From DSXH01 sp964532065 (GTDB lineage Bacteria; Bacteroidota; Ignavibacteria; Ignavibacteriales; Melioribacteraceae), in the NCBI GenBank assembly GCA_964532065.1, contig CAZHHG010000001.1, positions 85,503-149,502 of the forward strand: a DNA stretch of 64,000 nt. Direction: 5' to 3'. This document shows, piece by piece, positions 51,792-59,661 of the stretch. Numbering within the stretch: position 1 is the first letter of the stretch; each line of letters starts with the position of its first letter. The notes under the pieces were generated by a model. That model was not told the DNA's origin. It did not search any database and saw only the letters and a list, made by a program, of their open reading frames with translations. The position numbers were made by a program, and so were the translations under genes.

Positions 51792-52385
51792 TTACAATAA
51801 CTTTTTAATATGATCTTCATATGCTGCTTTGGAGATCAGGCCTTCGTAGCTGGCAACAATTTTTCCTTCCTTATCAATAATAAAGGAAGTTGGTATTGCC
51901 CTTATACCGCCGTACTGCTGATATACATTTGTGTTGCCGTAAACAACAGGGTAATTAATTCCATAGTCTTTAATGAATGGAACAACGTCCGGTTTGGTTT
52001 CCTGATCAACCGAAATACCGATTATTTCAAAACCCTTAGATCCATACTTTTTCTTCAACTCTACTAGATCCGGAATACCTTTACGGCAGGGGGGGCACCA
52101 GGTAGCCCAGAAATCCAGGATCACAACTTTTCCTTTATAGTCTGAGAGTTTCAATTTTTTACCGTCGCTGGTAGGCAGAGTAAAATCGGGAGCTATAACA
52201 GATTTGGACTGTCCGGCCGGCTGATAATTAGGGGGATATGGACCCTGTTCGGGTTCGCTGCCTGTATTGTTAACTACAAAAAGAAGAAGTATAAGACCAA
52301 CAAAAAAACCTGAGTAAATCCAGCTTCTCTGTTTTTTTGTAAGTCCGGCTTTTTTGTCATCTATTTTTTGTTTCGGATTATTCAT
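51792..52385 (-). CDS. TlpA-like membrane-anchored thioredoxin
   Basis: 197 aa. N-terminal cytoplasmic basic region, one membrane helix 23-39, a Pro/Gln linker, then a thioredoxin-like TlpA/ResA domain with active site W-C97-P-P-C100, A-P-D-F-T-L-P near 65 and the cis-Pro in A-I-P-T-S-F. It is predicted to reduce or transfer disulfides in the periplasm, as for cytochrome c maturation or extracytoplasmic thiol repair. Last gene of a four-gene operon of redox proteins; it follows the DUF1858 gene by 52 bases. Confidence 0.9.
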   Translation of the reverse strand: MNNPKQKIDDKKAGLTKKQRSWIYSGFFVGLILLLFVVNNTGSEPEQGPYPPNYQPAGQSKSVIAPDFTLPTSDGKKLKLSDYKGKVVILDFWATWCPPCRKGIPDLVELKKKYGSKGFEIIGISVDQETKPDVVPFIKDYGINYPVVYGNTNVYQQYGGIRAIPTSFIIDKEGKIVASYEGLISKAAYEDHIKKLL

Positions 52386-52437
52386 TTTCTCCTCGGAAAT
52401 AGTGTTTGAAAATATTAGCTCAATAAACTATTTAAAA

Positions 52438-52665
52438 CTAATTAACTTTTTTATATAACATCAAGTTCAATTCGCCGGTAAATCTTTCGATCTCTTCATC
52501 ATTAAAACCCTTCTCCTTTGCGGCATTTTCGAGACTTCCCCAAATTGGTTCGCCGCATCTTAAACAGCGGATTCCGTTCTCCATCAGATAAGAAACCGCT
52601 TCGGGAATAAGGTTTACCAACTCCTCAATTTCAATTTCCTTACTTATTTTCTTCCGGCTGCTCAT
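52438..52665 (-). CDS. DUF1858 domain protein
   Basis: 75 aa from the ATG at 52665 with AGGAAAA upstream; a TTG 12 codons earlier would extend it into the preceding gene and is disfavoured. DUF1858 layout: I-E-I-E-E-L-V-N-L-I-P-E-A-V-S-Y-L-M-E-N-G-I-R-C, C-L-R-C pair near 36-39 (I-R-C-L-R-C-G), then L-E-N-A-A-K-E-K-G near 46. The C-x-x-C suggests a thiol or metal site; DUF1858 modules often occur beside rhodanese, hybrid-cluster and nitrite-related proteins. Overlaps the DUF6132 gene by 26 bases. Confidence 0.82.
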   Translation of the reverse strand: MSSRKKISKEIEIEELVNLIPEAVSYLMENGIRCLRCGEPIWGSLENAAKEKGFNDEEIERFTGELNLMLYKKVN

Positions 52666-52855
52666 TCTTTTTTCCTGACGGTAGAACCAGTATTGCGGCA
52701 ATTAATGCACCGTAGAAAGTTGATATATAAGGATTGCTTGTAATAGGACAGGTTCCGCTGTAGCAGCCTATGAAAAAATAATAAGCGTAGCCTAAAACCG
52801 CTCCTCCCAAAACAGGCAATATTTTCTTTAGAATAAAATGTTTATCCAGTTTCAT
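52640..52855 (-). CDS. DUF6132 small membrane protein
   Basis: 71 aa, one or two membrane segments (11-30 and 46-60). The segment G-Y-A-Y-Y-F-F-I-G-C-Y-S-G-T-C-P-I-T-S-N-P-Y is the hallmark of DUF6132 (Y-x-G-C-x-S-G-T-C-P-I-T-S-N), with two cysteines at about 31 and 35. The family sits with thioredoxin and rhodanese-type genes in Bacteroidota and is probably part of a membrane thiol/sulfur relay. It overlaps the preceding gene by four bases (ATGA) and the following one by 26, so the three are translationally linked. Confidence 0.82.
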   Translation of the reverse strand: MKLDKHFILKKILPVLGGAVLGYAYYFFIGCYSGTCPITSNPYISTFYGALIAAILVLPSGKKNEQPEENK

Positions 52856-53508
52856 GCAGTCACACTTTTTAATGCTTCTTTAACTTTATCCAGAACCATT
52901 TGTTCCGGCGCGGCGCCTTCAATAAAGGTGTTCTCGTTAATTACAGTTCTGGGAACACCCCGAACATTGTATTTATTAGACAAATGAGGAAATTCGGTTG
53001 CCTCTACCATATCCCCTTTTATTTTGTCATTAAGATATGAGAACTTATGAGCTGTTACAACCGCCTGCGGACAGTAGGGACATGTCGGGGTTACAAACAC
53101 CTGCATATGAACGTCGTTTTCAATTTGTTTGATGCTATCAACAAGATCCTGCGGCAATCCGGTTTCACCGGTACCGAGCATTTTAATATCCTCCAGAAGT
53201 GAAGCAAATTCATAACCGCTCGGAATACCGTAAAATCTTATTCCATAATCTTTTCCGTTTTCATCCAGCAGTACGGTAGCGGGAATTTTATCAATTCCAT
53301 ACTTAGATGCCTCATCTTTATCGATAACATAATTCTTTACGTCCAGAAGAAGCTTATCGGACACTTCAGAAAGTTCGGACAGAATTGCTCTGGTCTCCTT
53401 GCAGTACTGACATTCGATTTCCTGCGTAAAGAATACAATCCGGACTTTCTTAGTCAGAACCGAAAGCTGAGCGGCTAAGTCGGCCCTGATTTTTTCATCA
53501 AGATACAT
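52852..53508 (-). CDS. Protein disulfide oxidoreductase with two thioredoxin folds
   Basis: 218 aa from the ATG at 53508, which has GGAG eight bases upstream; the in-frame TTG four codons earlier is not needed. Two tandem thioredoxin-like domains of the archaeal PDO/glutaredoxin-like type: first site C33-Q-Y-C36, second site C143-P-Y-C146, with cis-Pro segments K-I-P-A-T near 74 and G-V-P-R-T. Cytoplasmic, no signal. Such proteins shuttle reducing equivalents between thioredoxin reductase and targets. First gene of the operon, and the likely electron source for the membrane and periplasmic partners. Confidence 0.88.
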   Translation of the reverse strand: MYLDEKIRADLAAQLSVLTKKVRIVFFTQEIECQYCKETRAILSELSEVSDKLLLDVKNYVIDKDEASKYGIDKIPATVLLDENGKDYGIRFYGIPSGYEFASLLEDIKMLGTGETGLPQDLVDSIKQIENDVHMQVFVTPTCPYCPQAVVTAHKFSYLNDKIKGDMVEATEFPHLSNKYNVRGVPRTVINENTFIEGAAPEQMVLDKVKEALKSVTA

Positions 53509-53576
53509 TTTTTTCTCCAACTTTAATTTTTACAATGGTTTGATGAATCAAACAGATAAAAGATTCAGCCGGTTAG

Positions 53577-53608
53577 CTTGCTCTTATATTACCCTTTTGA
53601 TAGTTTTG
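53577..53608 (+). promoter_or_regulatory. Candidate promoter of the 262-aa gene
   Basis: CTTG, 20 bases, TAGTTTTG; exact -7 match to TAnnTTTG and TTG at -33, 31 bases before the ATG. Confidence 0.5.
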
Positions 53609-53639
53609 AACCATAATTAAGAAAATACTGGAGCACTTG

Positions 53640-54428
53640 ATGGCCGGATATACAAAACACCTATATATGACCGTTTTTCCTAATAATGCATTGATTGCAT
53701 CGCAGCTTGAACCTGAACAGTTCGGCGAGCATTATACAACGGGAAGCGCGAAACACTTTAGTCAGAAAGTAATGTTCGCAGAGATAGATATAAATTTCCG
53801 CGACCCATATTTTGAAATTGACAAATACCTTGCCGAGACCACTGAGCATGCGAACGGAGAGCCGAAGAAGACAAAATTTATTAGTTCATATAATGTGCTT
53901 GAACACGTTCCTCTTTCGGCTATAAAAAAACTCTATCTTGTTACAACTAATGGAAAGGTTCTTCCTTTAGAACCGTCAAACGACACGCATTATCACGACC
54001 CGAGAAAGATCCGGATTTACCAGGAAATCTGCCCGCTCGATACACTGGTTGTTTCCAACATTGACCATAAAGAGTTCGGGAAAATAATCACCACCCAGAA
54101 AGCAAAGGGAGCTCCGAAAATTCTTTTTACACAGATCGATTTCGATGTAGATCATTTTCTGGAGAGCAACAAGACTCATGATATTCCTCATATCGATCTT
54201 CCCGCTGTAAATCCTTCGAGGTTTTTCGACTGTATATCAGAACTGAAGGATCATCCCGAAAAGGTTACCAAGACTATCAGTCTGGGAGGAATCTTACGCG
54301 ATATTTCCTATAAGTTTCTACGCCACGGTTTCTGGTTTGCATGCTGCGATGAGTTGAAATTTTTCCCGATGCCTTCTATTGACGAATTGGAGAATAAATA
54401 TTTCTACTGGTGGAAATTCGTTAGATAA
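53640..54428 (+). CDS. Protein of unknown function, 262 aa
   Basis: The ATG at 53640 has GGAG six bases upstream. No signal peptide or membrane segment, so cytoplasmic. The protein is mixed alpha/beta, with a conserved-looking start K-H-L-Y-M-T-V-F-P-N-N-A-L-I-A-S-Q-L, a K-T-K-F-I-S-S-Y-N-V-L-E-H-V segment near 78-91 and L-Y-L-V-T-T-N-G-K-V-L-P near 99. The C-terminus is aromatic-rich (Y-F-Y-W-W-K-F). I do not recognise a family. It has its own candidate promoter and stands alone between the redox operon and the RlpA gene. Confidence 0.72.
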   Translation: MAGYTKHLYMTVFPNNALIASQLEPEQFGEHYTTGSAKHFSQKVMFAEIDINFRDPYFEIDKYLAETTEHANGEPKKTKFISSYNVLEHVPLSAIKKLYLVTTNGKVLPLEPSNDTHYHDPRKIRIYQEICPLDTLVVSNIDHKEFGKIITTQKAKGAPKILFTQIDFDVDHFLESNKTHDIPHIDLPAVNPSRFFDCISELKDHPEKVTKTISLGGILRDISYKFLRHGFWFACCDELKFFPMPSIDELENKYFYWWKFVR

Positions 54429-54441
54429 AACATTTTTGATT

Positions 54442-54474
54442 ATGGGGTGAGGTTATTTTTTCCCCTCGCCCCAT
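54442..54474. terminator. Possible terminator hairpin between convergent genes
   Basis: ATGGGGTGAGG and CCTCGCCCCAT form an 11-bp stem with one G-U pair and an 11-base loop. The right arm is made of the last codons of the RlpA gene. No good U-run follows on either strand. Confidence 0.35.
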
Positions 54475-55112
54475 TTCAAAACGTCTATTCTTACCTTCGT
54501 TAATCCTTTTTCAATAAAATCGAGTTCTTCGGCTGTACCAAGAGATAAGTCGATTATTCTGTCCTCCCAATACGGCATCCTGTCGTTAATTCTGAGAATA
54601 ACGTTTCTGCCGTTCGAAAGGTTTGTAACCCTGATAATTGTTTCCATTGGGTAAGTCTGGTGCGCGGCTGAAATTCCGTTCATATCATATACTTCCCCGT
54701 TATAAGTTATTCTGCCGTGATATTTATCGGCATAATAGGAAGCGGTTCCCTCAACTGATTCAAGTACGGGATAATCATTATATCTGCTTAGATCTTCGAG
54801 CGGTCTGTTAGTGTTATCGGGAGTTTCAAATCTATTGGAAGTAAACCGGGGAGCCGGCGAACAACCGGAAAGGATGGAAATAAAAAAAATAATACCGCAG
54901 AACAATTTAAAATTGATAAACCTGCTGCCGGACTGTTTTAAAATGGCAAAGGGAGCGGTTCCCCGCCCCCTTATTTGCCGCAACTTGAACAGCGAAGTAC
55001 CAGCCGACTTACTGAACAAGGCAGCAATTACTGCCTCTTTAATATATTTCATTATGCTGTCGAAACGAATGACCTGAATCACGTGAATCAATCCGGAGCC
55101 GGATTTTTTCAT
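54453..55112 (-). CDS. rlpA: RlpA-like septal ring lipoprotein (start uncertain)
   Basis: 219 aa if the ATG at 55112 is used. The C-terminal double-psi beta-barrel is clear: G-T-A-S-Y-Y-A-D-K-Y-H-G-R-I-T-Y-N-G near 121-138, A-A-H-Q-T-Y-P near 148, and V-I-L-R-I-N-D-R-M-P near 169-178 with the catalytic-type Asp. RlpA proteins bind or cleave denuded glycan strands at the septum. The lipobox L-S-G-C puts the lipidated Cys at 84, so about 60 residues precede a normal signal peptide. That stretch holds several inverted repeats (GGCAG..CTGCC; GGGAACCGCTCCC) and may be untranslated, but no better ATG exists downstream. No SPOR domain. Confidence 0.75.
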   Translation of the reverse strand: MKKSGSGLIHVIQVIRFDSIMKYIKEAVIAALFSKSAGTSLFKLRQIRGRGTAPFAILKQSGSRFINFKLFCGIIFFISILSGCSPAPRFTSNRFETPDNTNRPLEDLSRYNDYPVLESVEGTASYYADKYHGRITYNGEVYDMNGISAAHQTYPMETIIRVTNLSNGRNVILRINDRMPYWEDRIIDLSLGTAEELDFIEKGLTKVRIDVLKWGEGKK

Positions 55113-55116
55113 TACG

Positions 55117-56091
55117 TTAATTGTAACCGAGTGATTTAATAAAATCCGGAGTGAGCTTAATCTCCAGCTGTTTTATAGTATATGTTCCAAATACGCCGAG
55201 CCCCCCTCTTATATTAGTAGCGTCCGGCTGATTGACACGGACAGAGAACTCGTCCAGAAAAGTTTTCTGAATCGCATAGTATGTAGCCAGTCCCGCATCC
55301 ATTATCAGGAGCCGGAAAATTGCTTTTTCAATTTTGTAACCGCTTTTATCCTGATCCCCTTCAGCTATTTCAACAATCGCTTTTTTAATTGCCTCCATTT
55401 CAAATCCGGCATTTTTAATACCCGACTGAATTTGCGGATAGATAGGCAACTCCCCTGTATCAAGATTAGCATAATAGAGAGGAACCTTTTTCTGTTTTTT
55501 TTCAATCACACCGTTTACTTCATGACTATATAGAATTACAAGTTCGGGAGCGTAATAAACTCCCCGGCTTCCGGGTGAAAGAAGAAGTTCGCCCCAGTTG
55601 AAATTTATTTTGCTAGTTGACGTTTGAGAAGAGATGGTAGTAGTGGTGGTTGTAAGATAAACCGATAATACGGAAATAATCTCGCTCTCCGAACTCAGTA
55701 TTTTTCCGTCCGGCATTTCCGCTTCAATGCGGATTGGAAGACTGTATTGAGGCTGGAATCCCCTGACGTAATAAATGTTCATAGGAGTTTTAAATCTCGA
55801 GTCACCGCTTCTGGTAATTGTGGTATCCCGGAAATTATAAACCGCGTTATTGTAAAATACTTTTATCTTTGCTCCTTTTATGAAAGGATCGTTTGTGCTT
55901 TCGAGAGGATTGAAACCATCAATATCATATGACCTGGAAATAGTAGCCGCCTGATAGTTTGTATCAGTTCTGATTACGCAGCTCAGCACGTATAGATCCT
56001 GAAAGTCGGCCTTCGGGCTTACTTCATCATCACAAGAATTAAAGAAGATTATCGATGCAATGCAGGTTAGAATAAATAATAGTTTTTTCAT
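55117..56091 (-). CDS. DUF4249 family lipoprotein
   Basis: 324 aa. Lipoprotein signal with Cys20 (F-F-N-S-C-D). DUF4249 layout: L-Y-V-L-S-C-V-I near 34, a central Y-Y-V-R-G-F-Q-P-Q-Y-S-L-P-I-R-I-E-A near 108-125 followed by the stalk I-L-S-S-E-S-E-I-I-S, then a beta-rich C-terminal half with a Thr run (T-T-T-T-T). DUF4249 lipoproteins are encoded next to FecA-like TonB receptors in Bacteroidota, as here (four-base ATGA overlap with the receptor gene), and are assumed to be surface partners in uptake; the ligand is unknown. Confidence 0.85.
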   Translation of the reverse strand: MKKLLFILTCIASIIFFNSCDDEVSPKADFQDLYVLSCVIRTDTNYQAATISRSYDIDGFNPLESTNDPFIKGAKIKVFYNNAVYNFRDTTITRSGDSRFKTPMNIYYVRGFQPQYSLPIRIEAEMPDGKILSSESEIISVLSVYLTTTTTTISSQTSTSKINFNWGELLLSPGSRGVYYAPELVILYSHEVNGVIEKKQKKVPLYYANLDTGELPIYPQIQSGIKNAGFEMEAIKKAIVEIAEGDQDKSGYKIEKAIFRLLIMDAGLATYYAIQKTFLDEFSVRVNQPDATNIRGGLGVFGTYTIKQLEIKLTPDFIKSLGYN

Positions 56092-58310
56092 AATTCAACC
56101 TTAACTGTGGCGGTAGGAAGGAAAGGAAGCATATCTACCCGCTCACCTGTATCTCTTCTGAAATAAAATAGATTTTTTCTGTTATAAACATTTAAAGCAC
56201 TTACGTCAAGATAGAGCTTGACGTCGCCGATCTGAAACTTTTTGGACAAACTGAGATCTAGACGGTGATAATCCGGCAATCTTCCTACATTTTTTTCCGA
56301 TAGAAGAATGAATGGATTAAAAGAGTCGATAAAAGAACCGCTCGACTGAAGATCATCAATTGTAAGTCTCTCGTAATATCCGGCTATCTGAGTAAACGGC
56401 ATGCCGCTTGAGTATGTCCACATTGCGCTTGCAAGCCATCCTTTCCCGAAATCATATTCCATAGATAAATTGACGGTATGACGGGAATCGTAACGGGGAT
56501 AATATCTTACCCCGTCAACTTCTTTGAACGCATAAGCAAGTGAGTAGGAGGCCGAGAGATTAACCGGAGTATTCATGTAACGGGTCTGGAATTCAAGTCC
56601 GTAAGCTTCTCCTTTTCCGGCAACCAGATCGTTATCGAACGGAAAATATTTATTCTCGTTTAGAATAGAAATATTCTTAAGAATCTTATAGTAACCTTCG
56701 ATATTAATGGAGAAAAACGGATTGGGTGTAAATTCAAATCCGCTTATATAATGAATGGCGCTGGAAGGTTTTAAATATAGCGGTGTAATAATCCAGGGCT
56801 CGAAAATTGTGACAACTTCATTTTCATCCGAGACGGTTACAAGATCCTGCATAAAAATTCCCCATGATGATTTAAATGCAAGTTCCGGAATGAACCTGTA
56901 TGTTAAACTCAAACGGGGCTCCATAAAGTAGGACTGCCCGCCTCCCGCAAGGCGTGTAACATTTACCCTGGATCCGAGGTCGGCCCCGAAATTCGAATAT
57001 CTTAGAAACTTATAACGCAGATACGCGCTGATGCTCGTTCCGTTTGAACCTGCATTATTAACCTGTCCGCGGAAATTCTCAAGCAGAAGTTTGGTTTTTA
57101 CTTCGGAGATTTTGAAGCCGCCGCTTAATTCATCCTTGCTGTCGTAAACGTAACTGAAATCGACCCTCATTATAACATCGTAGATACGATTGGTAACTCC
57201 CTTGGCTCCGCTCTCGTTCGGAATTCTCTCGCCGTTAAATTCACTCATCCCGACTTCAACCTGATAAAGAAGAGGTGAGTCCGAGATCTGGAAGTAATTC
57301 AGATTAAGAGTTGTATTAGACCACTTAAAATCCTCGCGTTTAACGTTATCGTTAATAACCTGATCGCTGCTGTGGAAGAAACTCAGTGTAAATTTCGAAT
57401 CTTCAAGAAATTCATTGTCGGAATAATTCACTTTTGCAAATAAATCATAGAAATCGGCCGGGATAGTATTGTTGTTCCTGAATTTTTTAAGGATCTGGTC
57501 TGAGTAATTTTTTCTGAAGCTCGCAATAAACGATCCGTTTGGTATTGGACCTTCTATTAATCCCTTTGCTGTTAAAAGACTCAGACTTCCCTTGGCGCTT
57601 ATATTATTTCTGTTTCCGTCTCGGGTTACAACTTTAAGAACAGACGAAAGCCTTGAACTGTATTCAGCCGGAAAACCTCCCTTGTAAAATTCAACAGTAC
57701 TGACCATATCGGGATCGATAGCGCTGAAAATTCCGAGGGCGTGAAAAGGATTGTAGATCGGTACGTTATCCAGCAGAACAAGATTCTGATTGCTGGAACT
57801 TCCGCGCACATAAAATCTCGCTGATACGTCGCCGGCAGTCTGAACTCCGGGCAGGTTCTGGAGAGCCCTGAAAATATCGAGTTCAACTCCCTTGGGAAGG
57901 GTCTCTATATCCCGGATAGCAAGTTTCTGAAGACTCAGATCCGTAGCATTTTCCTTAGCGACCCGTTCACCTATCTTTTCTATTGTCTGGAGCTGAATGC
58001 TTGCGGGCTGTAGCAATACCTTAACATCAGTTACTCCGTAGGGTTCGGCTCTTATCAGAATTTCCTTCGGCTGATAACCGATATAGGAGATCTTAACCGT
58101 AAGAATCTGATCATGCGGAATAGATGCCATTATAAAAAATCCCCTGTGGTCTGTAGAAGCACCCCTGTTTATTTCGGGGATATAAATGTTGGCATATGGC
58201 AATACTTCACCGCTCGTTGAATCGGCAACAAATCCACGCAAAATTCCTCTGTACTGTGCGTGAAGAACCGGAGCGAAAAGCAGTAGTAAGATTAGAACTG
58301 TTTTTTTCAT
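56088..58310 (-). CDS. TonB-dependent receptor (FecA-like) with carboxypeptidase-like domain
   Basis: 740 aa from the ATG at 58310; an upstream in-frame TTG (58346) would prepend 12 residues to a complete signal peptide and is rejected. Signal peptide 1-19; carboxypeptidase-like domain about 22-105 (G-E-V-L-P-Y-A-N-I-Y-I); plug about 110-235 with L-P-G-V-Q-T-A-G-D-V-S-A-R-F-Y-V-R-G-S and V-L-L-D-N-V-P-I-Y-N-P-F-H; barrel to the end. Partner of the DUF4249 lipoprotein. The P-Y-N-P-F-H plug motif places it with the DUF4249-linked receptors. It imports an unknown large ligand with TonB energy. Confidence 0.88.
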   Translation of the reverse strand: MKKTVLILLLLFAPVLHAQYRGILRGFVADSTSGEVLPYANIYIPEINRGASTDHRGFFIMASIPHDQILTVKISYIGYQPKEILIRAEPYGVTDVKVLLQPASIQLQTIEKIGERVAKENATDLSLQKLAIRDIETLPKGVELDIFRALQNLPGVQTAGDVSARFYVRGSSSNQNLVLLDNVPIYNPFHALGIFSAIDPDMVSTVEFYKGGFPAEYSSRLSSVLKVVTRDGNRNNISAKGSLSLLTAKGLIEGPIPNGSFIASFRKNYSDQILKKFRNNNTIPADFYDLFAKVNYSDNEFLEDSKFTLSFFHSSDQVINDNVKREDFKWSNTTLNLNYFQISDSPLLYQVEVGMSEFNGERIPNESGAKGVTNRIYDVIMRVDFSYVYDSKDELSGGFKISEVKTKLLLENFRGQVNNAGSNGTSISAYLRYKFLRYSNFGADLGSRVNVTRLAGGGQSYFMEPRLSLTYRFIPELAFKSSWGIFMQDLVTVSDENEVVTIFEPWIITPLYLKPSSAIHYISGFEFTPNPFFSINIEGYYKILKNISILNENKYFPFDNDLVAGKGEAYGLEFQTRYMNTPVNLSASYSLAYAFKEVDGVRYYPRYDSRHTVNLSMEYDFGKGWLASAMWTYSSGMPFTQIAGYYERLTIDDLQSSGSFIDSFNPFILLSEKNVGRLPDYHRLDLSLSKKFQIGDVKLYLDVSALNVYNRKNLFYFRRDTGERVDMLPFLPTATVKVEL

Positions 58311-58528
58311 AGAATTTTCTTTTATGGAACGGACAAAATTAAACAAGTATTGATTTGAAAGAAAACCTTTTCTATTAAGTAATTATTCTCCTCGTAAATT
58401 CTATAATTGAAATGTTTTTTCCAATGGGAAAAATTTGTTACCTTTTGCGGGCAATTTTTCAAATGTTTCGCCGTAGCGAATTCTCTCCCCGGCCCCTTCT
58501 TCAAAACAATTTAATTTAAGGCGTTAAA

Positions 58529-59611
58529 TTGAATAAACAAACCGCACAAAAAAACCTGGCAAAACTTATACTGAAAGACGGTTCCGTCTTCGAAGGCACT
58601 CTTTTCGGCAATCATAAATCCGTTGCCGGCGAAGTAGTTTTCAATACTGGAATGGTAGGCTATCCGGAAACACTGACCGATCCTTCTTATCGGGGCCAAA
58701 TACTTGTAATGACATACCCGCTTGTGGGCAATTACGGTATACCCGAATTAAAATTGTATGATGACTTACCCTCTAATTTTGAATCGGACAGGATTCAGAT
58801 ACAGGGACTCATAGTATCGGAGCATTCGGATTCTTTCAGTCACTGGAATGCGATTCAGAGTCTATCTGCGTGGCTGAAGAAATACCAGATTCCGGGAATT
58901 TACGGAATTGATACACGGCGGCTCACAAAAATTCTGAGAGAACACGGAACGATGCTGGGTAAAATTGTTACCGGCAATGAAAGAATCGATTATTATGATC
59001 CCGATTACGATAACCTTATATCTAAAGTTACAATTAAGAAAAAGGAGATTTACGGAAAAGGCAACATTAAGATTATGCTTATCGATTGCGGATGCAAAAA
59101 AAGTATTCTTACAAACCTGCTCAACAGAGACGTAATTGTTACCAGAGTTCCTTATGATTTCAATTTCGATGGCGAAACTTTTGATGGAGTAGTAATATCC
59201 AACGGGCCGGGTAATCCGGCGGTTTATAAAGATCTGGTTGAATCAACAAAGAAATTATTAAAACGGCAGGTCCCTGTTCTCGGAATCTGTATGGGCCATC
59301 AAATCCTTTCACTTTCTGCGGGGGCAAAAACTTACAAACTAAAATACGGCCACCGAAGTCAAAATCAACCTGTTAAAGAAGTTGATTCAAATAAATGCTA
59401 TGTAACTTCTCAGAACCATAGTTTTGCCGTTGATACAAAAACACTTCCGCGAGGCTGGGAACCCTGGTTCGAAAATCTGAACGATTACTCTAATGAAGGA
59501 GTCCGACACGAGAAACTTCCATTCAGAAGCGTTCAGTTCCATCCCGAAGCTGCGCCCGGGCCTGTGGATACATCATTCATCTTTGATGAATTTTTAAATG
59601 ATATAAAATAA
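58529..59611 (+). CDS. carA: Carbamoyl phosphate synthase small subunit
   Basis: 360 aa. TTG start with a weak TAAGG upstream; no ATG occurs before the conserved L-I-L-K-D-G-S-V-F-E-G, so TTG is preferred. N-terminal CPSase small-chain domain, then a class-I glutamine amidotransferase with the nucleophile C254 (L-G-I-C-M-G-H-Q) and H338/E340 (F-H-P-E). It supplies ammonia from glutamine to CarB for arginine and pyrimidine synthesis. Paired with carB 50 bases downstream. Confidence 0.95.
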   Translation: MNKQTAQKNLAKLILKDGSVFEGTLFGNHKSVAGEVVFNTGMVGYPETLTDPSYRGQILVMTYPLVGNYGIPELKLYDDLPSNFESDRIQIQGLIVSEHSDSFSHWNAIQSLSAWLKKYQIPGIYGIDTRRLTKILREHGTMLGKIVTGNERIDYYDPDYDNLISKVTIKKKEIYGKGNIKIMLIDCGCKKSILTNLLNRDVIVTRVPYDFNFDGETFDGVVISNGPGNPAVYKDLVESTKKLLKRQVPVLGICMGHQILSLSAGAKTYKLKYGHRSQNQPVKEVDSNKCYVTSQNHSFAVDTKTLPRGWEPWFENLNDYSNEGVRHEKLPFRSVQFHPEAAPGPVDTSFIFDEFLNDIK

Positions 59612-59661
59612 GTCGGCAGTTAATAAATCGATACGCCGGTATGAAACTGTAAAGGGAAATA

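Noticed and set aside
55090..55109. Plus-strand hairpin followed by T6 as a terminator
   Set aside because: No plus-strand gene lies within 650 bases upstream; the loop is only 2-4 bases and it lies at the start of a minus-strand gene.
58311..58346. TTG start for the FecA-like receptor
   Set aside because: The ATG at 58310 begins a normal signal peptide; the upstream extension is not needed.
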